64,000 bases of DNA from Croceibacterium aestuarii (GCF_030657335.1 NZ_CP131039.1:2000501-2064500), one strand, 5' to 3'. Numbered from the stretch's first letter, positions 38,990-48,193 are shown. Translations and numbers: made by a program. Notes: generated by a model not told the origin, from the letters alone.

Positions 38990-40846
38990 ATGACATTCAA
39001 GACTCTCGCCGCGCCGCTGGCGCTGGCCGCTTCGCTTTGTGCCTATACCTCGGCCCAGGCCCAACAGGCGCCCGAGGCTTCATCGAACGTCGATGAGGCC
39101 AATTATCCGCTGACGCCGCAAGGTGCCGCCGCTTTCGTCGCCGCGGCGGAGAAGGACCTGTTCGATTGGTCCGTCGAAGCGAACCAGGTCAACTGGGTCA
39201 ACTACACCTACATTACCCAGGACACCGACGCGATGGCGGCGCGGATCAACGCGGTGGGGACCGAAAAGCAGGTGCATTATGCCAATGAGGCGGCGAAGTT
39301 TGCCGACGTCCAGGGCCTGGATCCCGACGTCAGGCGCAAGCTCGACAAGCTTCGCCTGTCGATCCTCCAGCCCGCGCCGAGCGTTCCCGGAGCAGCCGAC
39401 GAACTAAGCAAGCTCGGCACGAAGATGAGCAGCGAATACGGCAAGGGTCAGGCCATGCTCGATGGCAAGCCGATCTCCGGCGTCGACGCCGAGGCGGAAA
39501 TGGGCAAGCCGCACACCCCCGAAGAATACAAGGAAATGTGGTCGAGCTGGCACGACAGCGTCGGCGCACCGATGAAGGACGACTATACGCAGTTCGCGAA
39601 GATCATGAACGAAGGCGCGCAGGAACTCGGCTATGCCGATACCGGAGCGCTGTGGCGGTCGGGATACGACATGAGCCCGGACGAGTTCGCCGCCATGACC
39701 GAGAAGATATGGCAGGACGTGAAGCCGCTTTACCTGGCGCTGCACACCTACGTCCGCAGCAAGCTCAACGAGAAATACGGCGACGAGGTGCAGCCGGCCA
39801 AGGGACCGATCCGCGCCGACTTGCTCGGCAACATGTGGGCACAGGAATGGGGCAACATCTACCCGATCGTGGCCCCGAAGGGAGCCGGCGACATCGGTTA
39901 CGAGGTCGGCGACCTGCTGAAGGAGAACGGCAAGGGGCCGCTCGACATGGTCCACTACGGCGAGAACTTCTACAAGTCCCTAGGCCTCGCTCCGCTGCCG
40001 GAGACGTTCTGGGACCGCTCGATGTTCGTCAAGCCGGCCGACCGCGAGGTCATCTGCCACGCCAGCGCCTGGGACGTGGACAACATCGACGATGTGCGCA
40101 TCAAGATGTGCATCAAGGTCAACTCGGACGACTTCACCACGATTCACCACGAGCTGGGCCACAACTTCTACCAGCGGGCCTACAACAAGCAGCCCTACCT
40201 CTACATGGAGGGGGCGAACGACGGCTTCCACGAGGCGATCGGCGACTTCATCGCGCTGTCGATAACCCCGCAGTACCTCGTCGACATCGGCCTGCTCGAC
40301 AAGTCGCAGGTGCCCGGGCCCGAAAAGGACATCGGCCTCCTGCTTCGCCAGGCGCTCGACAAGGTGGCCTTCCTGCCGTTCGGCCTGCTGGTCGACAAGT
40401 GGCGCTGGGGCGTGTTCGACGGGTCGATCACGCCCGATCACTACAACGACGCCTGGGTCGGCCTGAAGCGGGAATACCAGGGCATCACCCCGCCGGTCGA
40501 GCGACCGGCCGACGCCTTCGATCCCGGCGCCAAGTATCACATCCCGGGCAATACGCCTTACATGCGCTATTTCCTCGCCCGCGTGCTGCAGTTCCAGTTC
40601 TACAAGGCGGCGTGCGACCAGGCCGGCTGGAAGGGCCCGCTTCACCGCTGCAGCTTTTACGGCAACAAGCAGGTCGGCGAAAACCTGAACAAGATGATGG
40701 CGATGGGCGCGAGCAAGCCCTGGCCGGACGCGCTCGAGGCTTTCACCGGAACGCGCGAGATCAGCGGCAAGGCGATGGTCGAGTACTTCGCTCCGCTGAA
40801 GAAGTGGCTCGACGAACAGAACAGGGGCAAACCGCAGGGCTGGTGA
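38990..40846 (+). CDS. Exported M2 family peptidyl-dipeptidase (ACE-like)
   Basis: The 618-residue protein has a signal peptide ending near SAQAQQ and the zinc site HELGH at residues 387-391 in TIHHELGHNFYQRAY. The third ligand Glu is in GFHEAIGD, and CHASAWD and PGNTPYMRYFLARVLQFQFY are further family motifs. Bacterial M2 enzymes remove C-terminal dipeptides from peptides in the periplasm, which complements the DPP IV encoded upstream. The ATG at 38990 has GAGG nine bases upstream and opens the signal peptide. Confidence 0.95.
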   Translation: MTFKTLAAPLALAASLCAYTSAQAQQAPEASSNVDEANYPLTPQGAAAFVAAAEKDLFDWSVEANQVNWVNYTYITQDTDAMAARINAVGTEKQVHYANEAAKFADVQGLDPDVRRKLDKLRLSILQPAPSVPGAADELSKLGTKMSSEYGKGQAMLDGKPISGVDAEAEMGKPHTPEEYKEMWSSWHDSVGAPMKDDYTQFAKIMNEGAQELGYADTGALWRSGYDMSPDEFAAMTEKIWQDVKPLYLALHTYVRSKLNEKYGDEVQPAKGPIRADLLGNMWAQEWGNIYPIVAPKGAGDIGYEVGDLLKENGKGPLDMVHYGENFYKSLGLAPLPETFWDRSMFVKPADREVICHASAWDVDNIDDVRIKMCIKVNSDDFTTIHHELGHNFYQRAYNKQPYLYMEGANDGFHEAIGDFIALSITPQYLVDIGLLDKSQVPGPEKDIGLLLRQALDKVAFLPFGLLVDKWRWGVFDGSITPDHYNDAWVGLKREYQGITPPVERPADAFDPGAKYHIPGNTPYMRYFLARVLQFQFYKAACDQAGWKGPLHRCSFYGNKQVGENLNKMMAMGASKPWPDALEAFTGTREISGKAMVEYFAPLKKWLDEQNRGKPQGW

Positions 40847-40915
40847 GCTTCTCCGGCGCCTTGCCGCGATTGGCTGGCGCCGGAGGTTATCCGGTCGTGC
40901 CCGGTGGGCGCGCTT

Positions 40916-41323
40916 TCAGGAAGGCTCGCCGTCCTCATTCCGCGCCGCGATGCGGAAACGGTTGCGCCGCGTTCCCAGCGGAATGTTGTGCAAGGCGGCC
41001 GGCGGCTCGCTCCGGCGCGTCTCCTCGACCGCTTCGCTCACCGCGCCGACGGGGATCGGCTTGTCGAAGGCGACGCCGCAGGCATCGTGTTTCGACCAGA
41101 TGACCCGGCAGAAGACTTCCCGGTCGTCCCATTCCAGAAGGCAGGAGACCATCGGCCCCGGCACCTTCTCCGCCTCGAAACGCGCGCCGCCGGTCGAGAT
41201 GTCGAAAATCTCACCGGGGATAACCGCATAGGACGTGCGCATGGTCGCGGGGCGCCTGACCTCTTCCCGCTCGACCGTCCTTCGATCGGCTCGAGGGACA
41301 GCGGGAGAGGGATGGGTGGCCAT
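40916..41323 (-). CDS. PilZ domain protein
   Basis: The 135-residue protein has an Arg-rich segment (RADRRTVEREEVRR) and FDISTGGARFEA, the D/NxSxxG half of the PilZ c-di-GMP site. The strand VFCRVIWSKHDACGVAFDKP completes the fold. The Arg motif is not a clean RxxxR in the usual place, so binding is likely but not certain. It stands alone between the M2 peptidase and amn. Two large c-di-GMP enzymes with PilZ tails lie 11 kb away. Confidence 0.8.
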   Translation of the reverse strand: MATHPSPAVPRADRRTVEREEVRRPATMRTSYAVIPGEIFDISTGGARFEAEKVPGPMVSCLLEWDDREVFCRVIWSKHDACGVAFDKPIPVGAVSEAVEETRRSEPPAALHNIPLGTRRNRFRIAARNEDGEPS

Positions 41324-41385
41324 GCGGCTACAGTCCGCCGGTGGCGGTTACTTTCCGGTAAACACAGGCCCTTGCGGCAGCCTCT

Positions 41386-42822
41386 TCAGCGAAACGGAGG
41401 CTCGTTGAAGGCCCGCAGCTTGCGGCTGTGCAACCGGGGACCTTCGGCGCGCAGCCGCTCGCAGGCGCGGATGCCGATCTGCAGGTGTGCAGCAATCGCC
41501 TCCTCGTAGAACTTGTTGGCCTGCCCCGGCAGCTTGATCTCGCCGTGTAGCGGCTTGTCCGACACGCACAGCAGGGTGCCGTAAGGCACGCGAAAGCGAA
41601 AACCTTGCGCGGCGACGGTTGCGCTTTCCATCTCGATGGCGACCGCCCGGCTTTGCGACAGGCGGCGCGCGGTCAGGGTGTAGCGCAGTTCCCAGTTTCG
41701 GTCGTCAGTGGTGACGACGGTGCCGGTGCGGACGCGCTGTTTGATGTCGGCACCGTGCGTGCCGCTGACTTCCTCCGCCGCTCCGTAGAGCGCCTGCTGG
41801 ACCTCGGCGATGGCGGGCAGCGGAATTTCCGGCGGCAGCATGTCGTCGAGCACGTGATCGTCGCGAAGATAGGCATGCGCGAGCACGAAATCGCCGATCT
41901 TCTGGCTGGGCCGCAGGCCCCCGCAGTGGCCGATCATTAGCCAGGCTTCGGGGCGGAGCACCGCGAGGTGATCGGTGATGGTCTTGGCATTCGACGGACC
42001 GACGCCGATATTGACCAGAGTGATCCCGAGGCCATCGGCGGCCTTGAGGTGGTAGGCCGGCATCTGGTGGCTCCGCCACGTCGTCTCGTTGAGCTGCGCG
42101 CGGGCGTTGGCGGTCTTTCCGGTCAGCGAAAGACCGCCGGCTCCGGTCAGCGCGGTATAGGTCCCGTCGCCGATCTGTTCACCCGCCCAGTCGACGAATT
42201 CGTCGATATAGCGGTGGTAATTGGTAAGCAGGACGAAGCGTTGGAAATCGCGCGGCGCGGAGCCTGTGTAATGGGCCAGGCGAGCGAGGCTGAAGTCGGT
42301 GCGCAGGGCATCGAACAGGCTCAGCGGCAGCGGTTCGCCTGGGCGGCGCTCCAGGATCGAATCCGCCAGCTCGTCGCCGATGAGAGCGAGCTCGGTGGTC
42401 GGAAAATGCCGGGCCAGTTCGTTCGGACTGATCCCCACCATTTCGGCGCCGTGCTGCCCGTCGAGGACGTAGGGGAAGGGAATCTCCTGGCCCGACCGCC
42501 CGATCTCGATCTCGACATCGAAATCCTCGATGAGCAGGTCGAGCTGTTCGGTCAGGTAGCCTTCGAACTGGTCGGGGCGAGTGATCGTGGTGACGTATGT
42601 GCCCGGTTCATGCAGACGGCCGAACGAGCGCGTCCGCTCGCCGACCGGGGAGCCGCCGAAATAGCGCAATCTGAGCTCGGGATAGCAATAGCTCCCGTCG
42701 CTGCGGCGGGATTCGGGCGGCGCGGTGCCGTCCCTGACATAGGCGGCGATGTCGGAGCGCAGCCGCTCGACGGCGGCATCGTAGATGGCCGCAAGTTCGG
42801 TGATGACAGTCCTGGAATCCAT
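41386..42822 (-). CDS. amn: AMP nucleosidase
   Basis: The 478-residue protein matches Amn, which cleaves AMP to adenine and ribose 5-phosphate. An N-terminal regulatory region (LHEPGTYVTTITRPDQFEGY) is followed by a nucleoside phosphorylase-like domain with VNIGVGPSNAKTITDH, IGHCGGLRPSQ, and VAIEMESATVAAQGFRFRVP. The length is that of the E. coli enzyme. It is a single-gene unit that responds to adenine nucleotide excess in other bacteria. Confidence 0.95.
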   Translation of the reverse strand: MDSRTVITELAAIYDAAVERLRSDIAAYVRDGTAPPESRRSDGSYCYPELRLRYFGGSPVGERTRSFGRLHEPGTYVTTITRPDQFEGYLTEQLDLLIEDFDVEIEIGRSGQEIPFPYVLDGQHGAEMVGISPNELARHFPTTELALIGDELADSILERRPGEPLPLSLFDALRTDFSLARLAHYTGSAPRDFQRFVLLTNYHRYIDEFVDWAGEQIGDGTYTALTGAGGLSLTGKTANARAQLNETTWRSHQMPAYHLKAADGLGITLVNIGVGPSNAKTITDHLAVLRPEAWLMIGHCGGLRPSQKIGDFVLAHAYLRDDHVLDDMLPPEIPLPAIAEVQQALYGAAEEVSGTHGADIKQRVRTGTVVTTDDRNWELRYTLTARRLSQSRAVAIEMESATVAAQGFRFRVPYGTLLCVSDKPLHGEIKLPGQANKFYEEAIAAHLQIGIRACERLRAEGPRLHSRKLRAFNEPPFR

Positions 42823-42894
42823 GACCGCCGTTAGCGCCCGTTCTGTGACAATTCAACGTGCGGGGGCGCCGCGGACCGCTGTGCCGGCGACGAA

Positions 42895-42926
42895 AAGGGC
42901 GCGATCCTTGCGGACCGCGCCCTTGC
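42895..42926 (-). terminator. Rho-independent terminator after rplI
   Basis: AAGGGCGCG (42895-42903) and CGCGCCCTT (42916-42924) form a perfect nine-base stem. An inner TCC/GGA pairing lies over TTGC. On the minus strand the stem is followed by TTTTCG. It ends the rpsF-rpsR-rplI operon. Confidence 0.8.
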
Positions 42927-42947
42927 TTGTTTGCTGTACCGACGCGC

Positions 42948-43565
42948 TCAGGCTTCGGTATCGTCTTCGGTCGAGCCCTCGAGCATGTCGGCGGGGATTT
43001 CGCCGGGCTCGAGCGTCGGGTCCACCGCTTCGGTGAAGCCCTCGGCCCTGGCGGCCTCGTGTTCTTCCTCGAAGGCCTGGGCGAGGATGTCGACACCCTG
43101 GCTCTGCAGCTCGGCTTCGTCGTCCGAACGGGCGACGTTGGCCTTGACGGTCACGCGCACTTCAGGGTGAAGCTGGATGGTCACGTCGAACATGCCGATC
43201 GTCTTGATCGGCGCACCCATGATGACCTGGCGCTTGTCGATGTCGTGGCCCTTTTCGGAGAGCGCAGTGGCGACGTCGCGGACGTTGACCGAACCGTAGA
43301 GCTGACCCGAGTTCGATGCAGCGCGGATCAGGACGATCTCTTCGCCGTCGACCTTGCTGCCGGCCTTTTCGGCCTCGGTACGCCGTTCGGCGTTTTCGGC
43401 TTCGAGACGGTCGCGATTGGCTTCGAAGACCTTCTTGTTGGACTCGTTGGCACGCAGCGCCTTCTTCTGCGGAAGCAGGTAGTTGCGGGCGTAGCCGTCC
43501 TTGACCGAAACGACGTCGCCGATCGTGCCGAGGTTCTCGATGCGTTCGAGGAGGATGATATCCAT
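42948..43565 (-). CDS. rplI: 50S ribosomal protein L9
   Basis: The 205-residue protein has the L9 N-domain (MDIILLERIENLGTIGDVVS, GYARNYLLPQKKALRA), the long connecting helix and the C-domain (DKRQVIMGAPIKTIGMFDV). L9 is usually about 150 residues. The extra C-terminal 50 are acidic and probably disordered. It is last in the rpsF-rpsR-rplI operon. Confidence 0.97.
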   Translation of the reverse strand: MDIILLERIENLGTIGDVVSVKDGYARNYLLPQKKALRANESNKKVFEANRDRLEAENAERRTEAEKAGSKVDGEEIVLIRAASNSGQLYGSVNVRDVATALSEKGHDIDKRQVIMGAPIKTIGMFDVTIQLHPEVRVTVKANVARSDDEAELQSQGVDILAQAFEEEHEAARAEGFTEAVDPTLEPGEIPADMLEGSTEDDTEA

Positions 43566-43578
43566 GTGCCTGTCCTCC

Positions 43579-43803
43579 TTACTTCACGATGTAGGGCAGC
43601 AGGCCCAAGTGACGGGCGCGCTTGATCGCCTTGGCCAGCTCGCGCTGCTTCTTGGCGGAAACGGCGGTGATGCGGCTCGGCACGATCTTGCCGCGCTCGG
43701 ACATGAAGCCCTGGAGCAGGCGCACGTCCTTGTAGTCGATCTGCGGAGCATCCTTGGCCGAAAACGGGCAGGACTTGCGGCGGCGGAAGAAAGGACGGGC
43801 CAT
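43579..43803 (-). CDS. rpsR: 30S ribosomal protein S18
   Basis: The 74-residue protein has standard S18 motifs ([50 protein letters not shown]). S18 pairs with S6 on the 30S platform. Its ATG overlaps the rpsF stop as TGATG. Confidence 0.98.
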   Translation of the reverse strand: MARPFFRRRKSCPFSAKDAPQIDYKDVRLLQGFMSERGKIVPSRITAVSAKKQRELAKAIKRARHLGLLPYIVK

Positions 43804-44165
43804 CAGTCGTCTCCCCGCTCGCTGCGACGCTTACGGTCGCGTTCGTTCTTGCGCATCATGACCGAGGGGCCGCTTTCGTGTTCGTCGACGCTGATCGTGA
43901 TCCAGCGGATGATGTCTTCGTTGATTCGGTTCTGCCGCTCGAGTTCCTCGACCAGCGTGCCCGGGCCTTCGATGTTCAGCAGAACGAAGTGGGCCTTGCG
44001 GTTGCGGTCGATCTTGTAGGCGAGATTCTTGAGGCCCCAGGTCTCCGTCTTGGTGACCTTGCCGTCATTCTTCTCGATGATTTCGGTGGCGGCGGCGGCC
44101 AGGGTGTCCACCTGAGCCTGGCTCAGGTCCTGACGCGCGAGAAAGACGTGCTCGTATAGAGCCAT
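43803..44165 (-). CDS. rpsF: 30S ribosomal protein S6
   Basis: The 120-residue protein has the S6 fold signature ([40 protein letters not shown]). It binds S18 on the 30S platform. AAAGGAA lies upstream of the ATG. It is the first gene of the operon, after a leader of about 115 bases. Confidence 0.98.
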   Translation of the reverse strand: MALYEHVFLARQDLSQAQVDTLAAAATEIIEKNDGKVTKTETWGLKNLAYKIDRNRKAHFVLLNIEGPGTLVEELERQNRINEDIIRWITISVDEHESGPSVMMRKNERDRKRRSERGDD

Positions 44166-44248
44166 CTTGGCGTTCCTTTCACTCCATGCCGATCGCTGGC
44201 TGATCCCGCACCGTGCAGGGGCCCCTCCGGCTTTCTTCGTCCCGGCCC

Positions 44249-44278
44249 GCCCTTCGACACATGCTCAGGGTGAGCGGG
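44249..44278. repeat. REP-like palindromic repeat in the rpsF leader
   Basis: GCCCTTCGACACATGCTCAG runs on into GGTGAGCGGG. It resembles the widespread GCCCTTCGACAAGCTCAGGG type of sphingomonad intergenic repeat. It lies between the likely promoter and the rpsF start, so it would be transcribed. Confidence 0.5.
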
Positions 44279-44286
44279 AAGCGGCG

Positions 44287-44314
44287 CACATACAGGTTTT
44301 CGGGGGCAATGCAA
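44287..44314 (-). promoter_or_regulatory. Candidate promoter of rpsF-rpsR-rplI
   Basis: On the minus strand, TTGCAT (44309-44314) and TATGTG (44287-44292) are spaced by 16 bases. Transcription would start near 44280. The -35 matches that proposed for rpsA. Confidence 0.5.
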
Positions 44315-44389
44315 GGCGGCTGCGCGGATTGACGGATGGTCTCGCGCCGATAGACCGGTAACCGATATCAGAAGGGAAGGGGGATTCGA

Positions 44390-44914
44390 ATGAAGTGGAT
44401 TGCAGCGCTGTTCATGGCGCTTTGTTTTGTGGTGCCGGCCGCGGCCCAGGAAACAGCACCGCGGTCGCCCGCGCCGGTCGACGTCCCGGGGCTCGAATTG
44501 CTTTATCGCTCGGTGGTCAAGCTCAGCCCCGCGGTCGAAGTGGGCAAGACCGCCCGGGGCGAGCGGCGCTTCATTCCGATCATCGGGGGGACCTTCGAAG
44601 GGCCGCAGATGAAGGGCGAAATCCTGCCCCGAGGCTGGGATTGGCAGCTCGACCGCGCCGACGGCTGCACAGAGCTGGAAGCCGACTATTTTCTCAAGAC
44701 CGACGACGGCGTGGTCATCAACGTGGTCAATACGGGAGCGCTGTGCCCCCCGAAGAAAGGCGAAGCACCGACGCCCGTGCGGACCTCGCCCGTGTTCGAG
44801 GCGCCGCTCGGCAAGTACGGGTGGCTGAGCAAGGGGGCCTATGTCGGCACGCTGGGCTTCGATCCGGCGGTGAAAGAGCCGCACGTCGTCATCACCGTCT
44901 ACAAGGCCAACTGA
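44390..44914 (+). CDS. Exported DUF3237 family protein
   Basis: The 174-residue protein has a signal peptide ending near PAAAQE and a beta-barrel domain with GERRFIPIIGGTFEGPQMKG and LPRGWDWQLDRADGCTELEA, the DUF3237 pattern. The function of this family is not known. AAGGGAAGGGGG precedes the ATG. The next gene begins directly after its stop. Confidence 0.85.
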   Translation: MKWIAALFMALCFVVPAAAQETAPRSPAPVDVPGLELLYRSVVKLSPAVEVGKTARGERRFIPIIGGTFEGPQMKGEILPRGWDWQLDRADGCTELEADYFLKTDDGVVINVVNTGALCPPKKGEAPTPVRTSPVFEAPLGKYGWLSKGAYVGTLGFDPAVKEPHVVITVYKAN

Positions 44915-45871
44915 ATGCCGGGCGGTCTTGTCGCCCTGCTCGATGACGTCGCGGTCATCGCCAGGGCCGCTGCAGCATCGGTCGACGACGTCGGCGTGGC
45001 GGCGAGCCGCGCGGGTGCGAAGGCGGCCGGCGTGGTCATCGACGATGCCGCCGTGACTCCCAACTACGTCACCGGCTTCACCCCTGATCGCGAACTGCCG
45101 ATCATTGCCAAGATCACCAAGGGCAGCCTGAAGAACAAGCTCGTCATCTTGCTCCCGGCAGCTTTGCTGCTGAGCGCTTTCCTGCCGTGGGCGATCACGC
45201 CGATCCTGATGATGGGCGGGCTCTACCTGTCGTATGAAGGGGCCGAGAAGATTATTGAGAAGCTTGGCGGCGAAAAGCACGGCGAGACCCTTGGCGATCC
45301 CATCGACGACCCAGCCGATTTCGAGAACCACCGGGTCGCCGGGGCAATCCGCACCGATTTAATCCTGTCGGCCGAGATCATGGCCATCACCCTCGCCAGC
45401 GTGGCCGAGCAGTCGCTGTTCAACCGCGCCCTGATCCTGGCCATTGTCGGCACTGGAATTACCTTTGCCGTCTACGGCGCGGTCGGACTGATCGTGAAGA
45501 TGGACGACATCGGGCTTCATCTCGCCAAACGTCAGGCCGCCTCGGCACAGGCGCTGGGCAGAGGGCTGGTTCATGCCATGCCGCGGGTTCTCACCGCGCT
45601 TTCGGCCATCGGCACCGTCGCCATGCTCTGGGTTGGCGGCGGGATCGTCCTGCACGGGCTGGAAGAGCTCGGCCTGGGCGCACCTGCCGAGATCATAGAA
45701 GGCGCGCGGCACGGGGTCGAAACGGCGGCCGGGATGCTGGCAGGCGTCCTCGGCTGGGCCGCCCAGGCTATCCTATCGGCCTTGTTCGGATTGGTGCTCG
45801 GCGCGGTTGCGGTATTCGTGCTGCACAAAGTCCTGCGGATCGGCGCGCATGGCGAGGGCGAAGCGCATTAG
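44915..45871 (+). CDS. DUF808 (YedI-like) inner-membrane protein
   Basis: The 318-residue protein has an N-terminal soluble part (LLDDVAVIARAAAASVDDVG) and several membrane helices (KLVILLPAALLLSAFLPWAI and four or five more). The repeated soluble motif and GLYLSYEGAEKIIEKL are typical of DUF808/YedI. Function is unknown. Its ATG follows the DUF3237 stop without a gap, and its stop overlaps that of the convergent Mur ligase gene by four bases. Confidence 0.9.
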   Translation: MPGGLVALLDDVAVIARAAAASVDDVGVAASRAGAKAAGVVIDDAAVTPNYVTGFTPDRELPIIAKITKGSLKNKLVILLPAALLLSAFLPWAITPILMMGGLYLSYEGAEKIIEKLGGEKHGETLGDPIDDPADFENHRVAGAIRTDLILSAEIMAITLASVAEQSLFNRALILAIVGTGITFAVYGAVGLIVKMDDIGLHLAKRQAASAQALGRGLVHAMPRVLTALSAIGTVAMLWVGGGIVLHGLEELGLGAPAEIIEGARHGVETAAGMLAGVLGWAAQAILSALFGLVLGAVAVFVLHKVLRIGAHGEGEAH

Positions 45872-47292
45872 GCGAGGCGGGCGAGAAGGTCCTTCGCGAA
45901 CACGGTCAGCGTATCGTCACGCGCGCCCATCACGACCACGCGGTCGCCCGGCTGGGCGATCTGGACGATGCGCTCGGCGACGGCCGCGCGCTCGGCCACG
46001 TATTCGGCCCGGCCGCCGGCTTGGCCAATCAGATCGACGATCCGCTCGCTGCCCTCGCTGCGGTCGACCGTGCCGCCGAAATAGACCGGGTCGCAGAGGA
46101 TCGTGATGTCGTCCCCGGAAAGCTCGCCGGCGAAAGTCTCGGCGAGCTCGTGGCCCATCTGCCGCAGCGGGCCGTAGCCGTGCGGCTGGAAGAAGGCGAT
46201 GACTCGCCCGGGCTGCGCCTTGAGGGTGCGCAGCGTCGCGCGACACTTTTCCGGGTTGTGGCCGAAATCGTCGATCACCGTCACGCCGCCGCTACTGGTC
46301 CCGATGACGTCGAAGCGCCGCGCCAGCCCTTTGAAGTCCGCCAGCGCCGCGCAGGCATCGTGCACGGGCACGCCGGCGGCGACCGCCCCGGCGACGGCGG
46401 CGAGCGCGTTCGAGAGGTTGTGCATCCCCGGCATCGCGAGCCGGAGCGTATGCATAGCGGCCCCGTTCTGCCGATCGACGATCGAGGCTGCGATGCCCTC
46501 GGCGTCCGGCGCAATGCTCCCCTCGACCACCGCGAGGCGTGCACCGGGATGCTCGATCGCGAACGAGACGACGTTGTCGAGGCCTTCGGCCAGAGCCAGC
46601 GCGTCCTCGTCGTCGAAGTTGACCGCCCGGGCCCTGCCGGCGCGCAGGAAATTGCGGAACAGCATGCGCAGTTCCTCCATCGACTTATGGTCGAGGCTGA
46701 CGTTGAGCAGGACCGAAACCGCCGGCTCGTAGAGTGCGATCGAGCCGTCGCTCTCGTCGACTTCGGCCACGAAGACATCGCCGCCACCGACCACGGCGCT
46801 GGCGAACGGTTCGGTCTCGGTGACGAAATTCTTCATCACCGCGCCGTTCATAATCGTTGGCGCGTAGCCGCAGGCGTGGAGGATCCAGCCGAGCATCGCG
46901 GTGACGGTCGACTTGCCGCTGGTCCCGCCGACCGCGATCCCGGCCGGCGCGGCGTTGAACAGGCCCGAAAGCAGCTCGGCGCGGGTCATGCGGCGGCAAC
47001 CGAGTTCCCGGGCCCGGACCACTTCGGGCACGCTGTCCTCGATCGCCGCCGAGGCGACCAGGACCTGCTCGGCCGAAACGATGCCGCTGCCGTCCTGCGG
47101 GAACAGGGTGATGCCCTTGCTTTCCAGCCAGGCGAATTTTTCCGGCGTGCGACCCTGATCGCGGCTGCGGTCCGACCCGGCGACCTCGGCGCCGAGGCCG
47201 CGGGCGATCATCGCCAGCGGCAACATCCCCGATCCGCCGATCCCGCAAAAGAACAGGGGCTGGGCGGTGGGGTCGACAGGCGCTTCGCTCAT
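45868..47292 (-). CDS. Mur ligase family protein (Mpl/MurC-like)
   Basis: The 474-residue protein has the three-domain Mur ligase plan: a Rossmann N-domain (FFCGIGGSGMLPLAM), an ATPase domain and a C-domain (VIDDFGHNPEKCRATL). The P-loop is GGTSGKSTVT, where nearly all Mur ligases have GTHGKTT, and the C-domain HHP is HNP. It therefore stands apart from housekeeping MurC. The divergent neighbour is an LD-carboxypeptidase that makes the tripeptide used by Mpl, so a role in peptidoglycan recycling (ligating L-Ala-D-Glu-mDAP to UDP-MurNAc) is inferred. A MurC paralogue is the alternative. Start 47292 is chosen by family fit. Confidence 0.8.
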   Translation of the reverse strand: MSEAPVDPTAQPLFFCGIGGSGMLPLAMIARGLGAEVAGSDRSRDQGRTPEKFAWLESKGITLFPQDGSGIVSAEQVLVASAAIEDSVPEVVRARELGCRRMTRAELLSGLFNAAPAGIAVGGTSGKSTVTAMLGWILHACGYAPTIMNGAVMKNFVTETEPFASAVVGGGDVFVAEVDESDGSIALYEPAVSVLLNVSLDHKSMEELRMLFRNFLRAGRARAVNFDDEDALALAEGLDNVVSFAIEHPGARLAVVEGSIAPDAEGIAASIVDRQNGAAMHTLRLAMPGMHNLSNALAAVAGAVAAGVPVHDACAALADFKGLARRFDVIGTSSGGVTVIDDFGHNPEKCRATLRTLKAQPGRVIAFFQPHGYGPLRQMGHELAETFAGELSGDDITILCDPVYFGGTVDRSEGSERIVDLIGQAGGRAEYVAERAAVAERIVQIAQPGDRVVVMGARDDTLTVFAKDLLARLA

Positions 47293-47309
47293 GCCGCACC
47301 GGTATGCGG

Positions 47310-47339
47310 TTGTCGGGCGCGGCACAAGCCAGCTAGAAG
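47310..47339 (+). promoter_or_regulatory. Candidate leaderless promoter of the LD-carboxypeptidase gene
   Basis: TTGTCG (47310-47315) and TAGAAG (47334-47339) are spaced by 18 bases, and the ATG begins six bases after the -10. Transcription would then start at or near the start codon. Confidence 0.35.
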
Positions 47340-47345
47340 CGCGCC

Positions 47346-48152
47346 ATGCCCCGCATAGCCATCTGTGCGCCCGCAACGCCGATCACCCGCGAGCAGGCGG
47401 ACCGCGTCCTGGCGCTGGCGGCGGCGGAGTTTCCCCAGCTCACGCTCGAGTTCGATCCGCAGTGCTTCGCCGCGGACGGCCATTTCGCCGGTCCCGACGA
47501 GATGCGCCTCGCCGCGCTGCTCGATTGCGCCGCCAGCGGCGCCGACGCGGTGTGGTTCGCCAAGGGAGGCTACGGCTCGAACCGGATCGTCGCCGACGCG
47601 GTCGAGCGCCTTGCGGGGCGCGAAGTGAACCAGCAATGGTTCGGCTATTCGGATTGCGGCTACCTGCTCGCGGCGGCCGAACGGTACGGCATCGCCCGCG
47701 CTGTGCATGGCCCGATGCCGGTCGATATCCGCCGCGAGGGCGGCGAACAGGCGGTGCGGCGGGCGCTGGCCTGGTTCGCGGGTGACCGCTCCGGTCTCGA
47801 AGGCGGGCTCGATGGCCAGCCCGCGGCGCCCTTCAACCTGACGACGCTGGCGATGCTGTGCGGCACGCGGTTCCTGCCCGACCTCACGAACCGGGTGGTC
47901 ATCGTCGAGGAAGTCGCCGAGCACCTCTATGCGATCGACCGGCTGTTCTTCCACGTGACCGAGCACTTGCGCGGCATTGCCGGGCTGCGATTGGGCCGGA
48001 TCAGCGACGTGCCCGAGAACGATCGCCCGTTCGGATCCGACGCCGAGCATATCGCCCGCGACTGGTGTGCGCGCAGCGGCATTCCCTACCTCGGGCGCGC
48101 CGATATCGGGCATGATGCGGCGAACAGGATCGTGCCCTTCGGTCTTGCCTGA
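47346..48152 (+). CDS. ldcA: LD-carboxypeptidase (S66, muropeptide recycling)
   Basis: The 268-residue protein has S66 landmarks: IAICAPATPITREQA, KGGYGSNRI, nucleophile Ser in GYSDCGYLL, Glu in VVIVEEV and His in IGHDAANRIVPFG. It removes the terminal D-Ala from muramoyl tetrapeptides in the cytosol. No signal peptide is seen. It is divergent from the Mur ligase gene, and the two together could form a recycling route. There is no good Shine-Dalgarno, in line with a leaderless message. Confidence 0.9.
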   Translation: MPRIAICAPATPITREQADRVLALAAAEFPQLTLEFDPQCFAADGHFAGPDEMRLAALLDCAASGADAVWFAKGGYGSNRIVADAVERLAGREVNQQWFGYSDCGYLLAAAERYGIARAVHGPMPVDIRREGGEQAVRRALAWFAGDRSGLEGGLDGQPAAPFNLTTLAMLCGTRFLPDLTNRVVIVEEVAEHLYAIDRLFFHVTEHLRGIAGLRLGRISDVPENDRPFGSDAEHIARDWCARSGIPYLGRADIGHDAANRIVPFGLA

Positions 48153-48173
48153 AACGGGACCGGCTCCTAACCG
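48145..48173 (+). promoter_or_regulatory. Candidate promoter of fabD-fabG
   Basis: TTGCCT (48145-48150, inside the ldcA 3' end) and TAACCG (48168-48173) are spaced by 17 bases. An AAAGGAG ribosome site follows before the fabD ATG. Confidence 0.4.
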
Positions 48174-48193
48174 CGCGGCCAAAGGAGTTTGAC

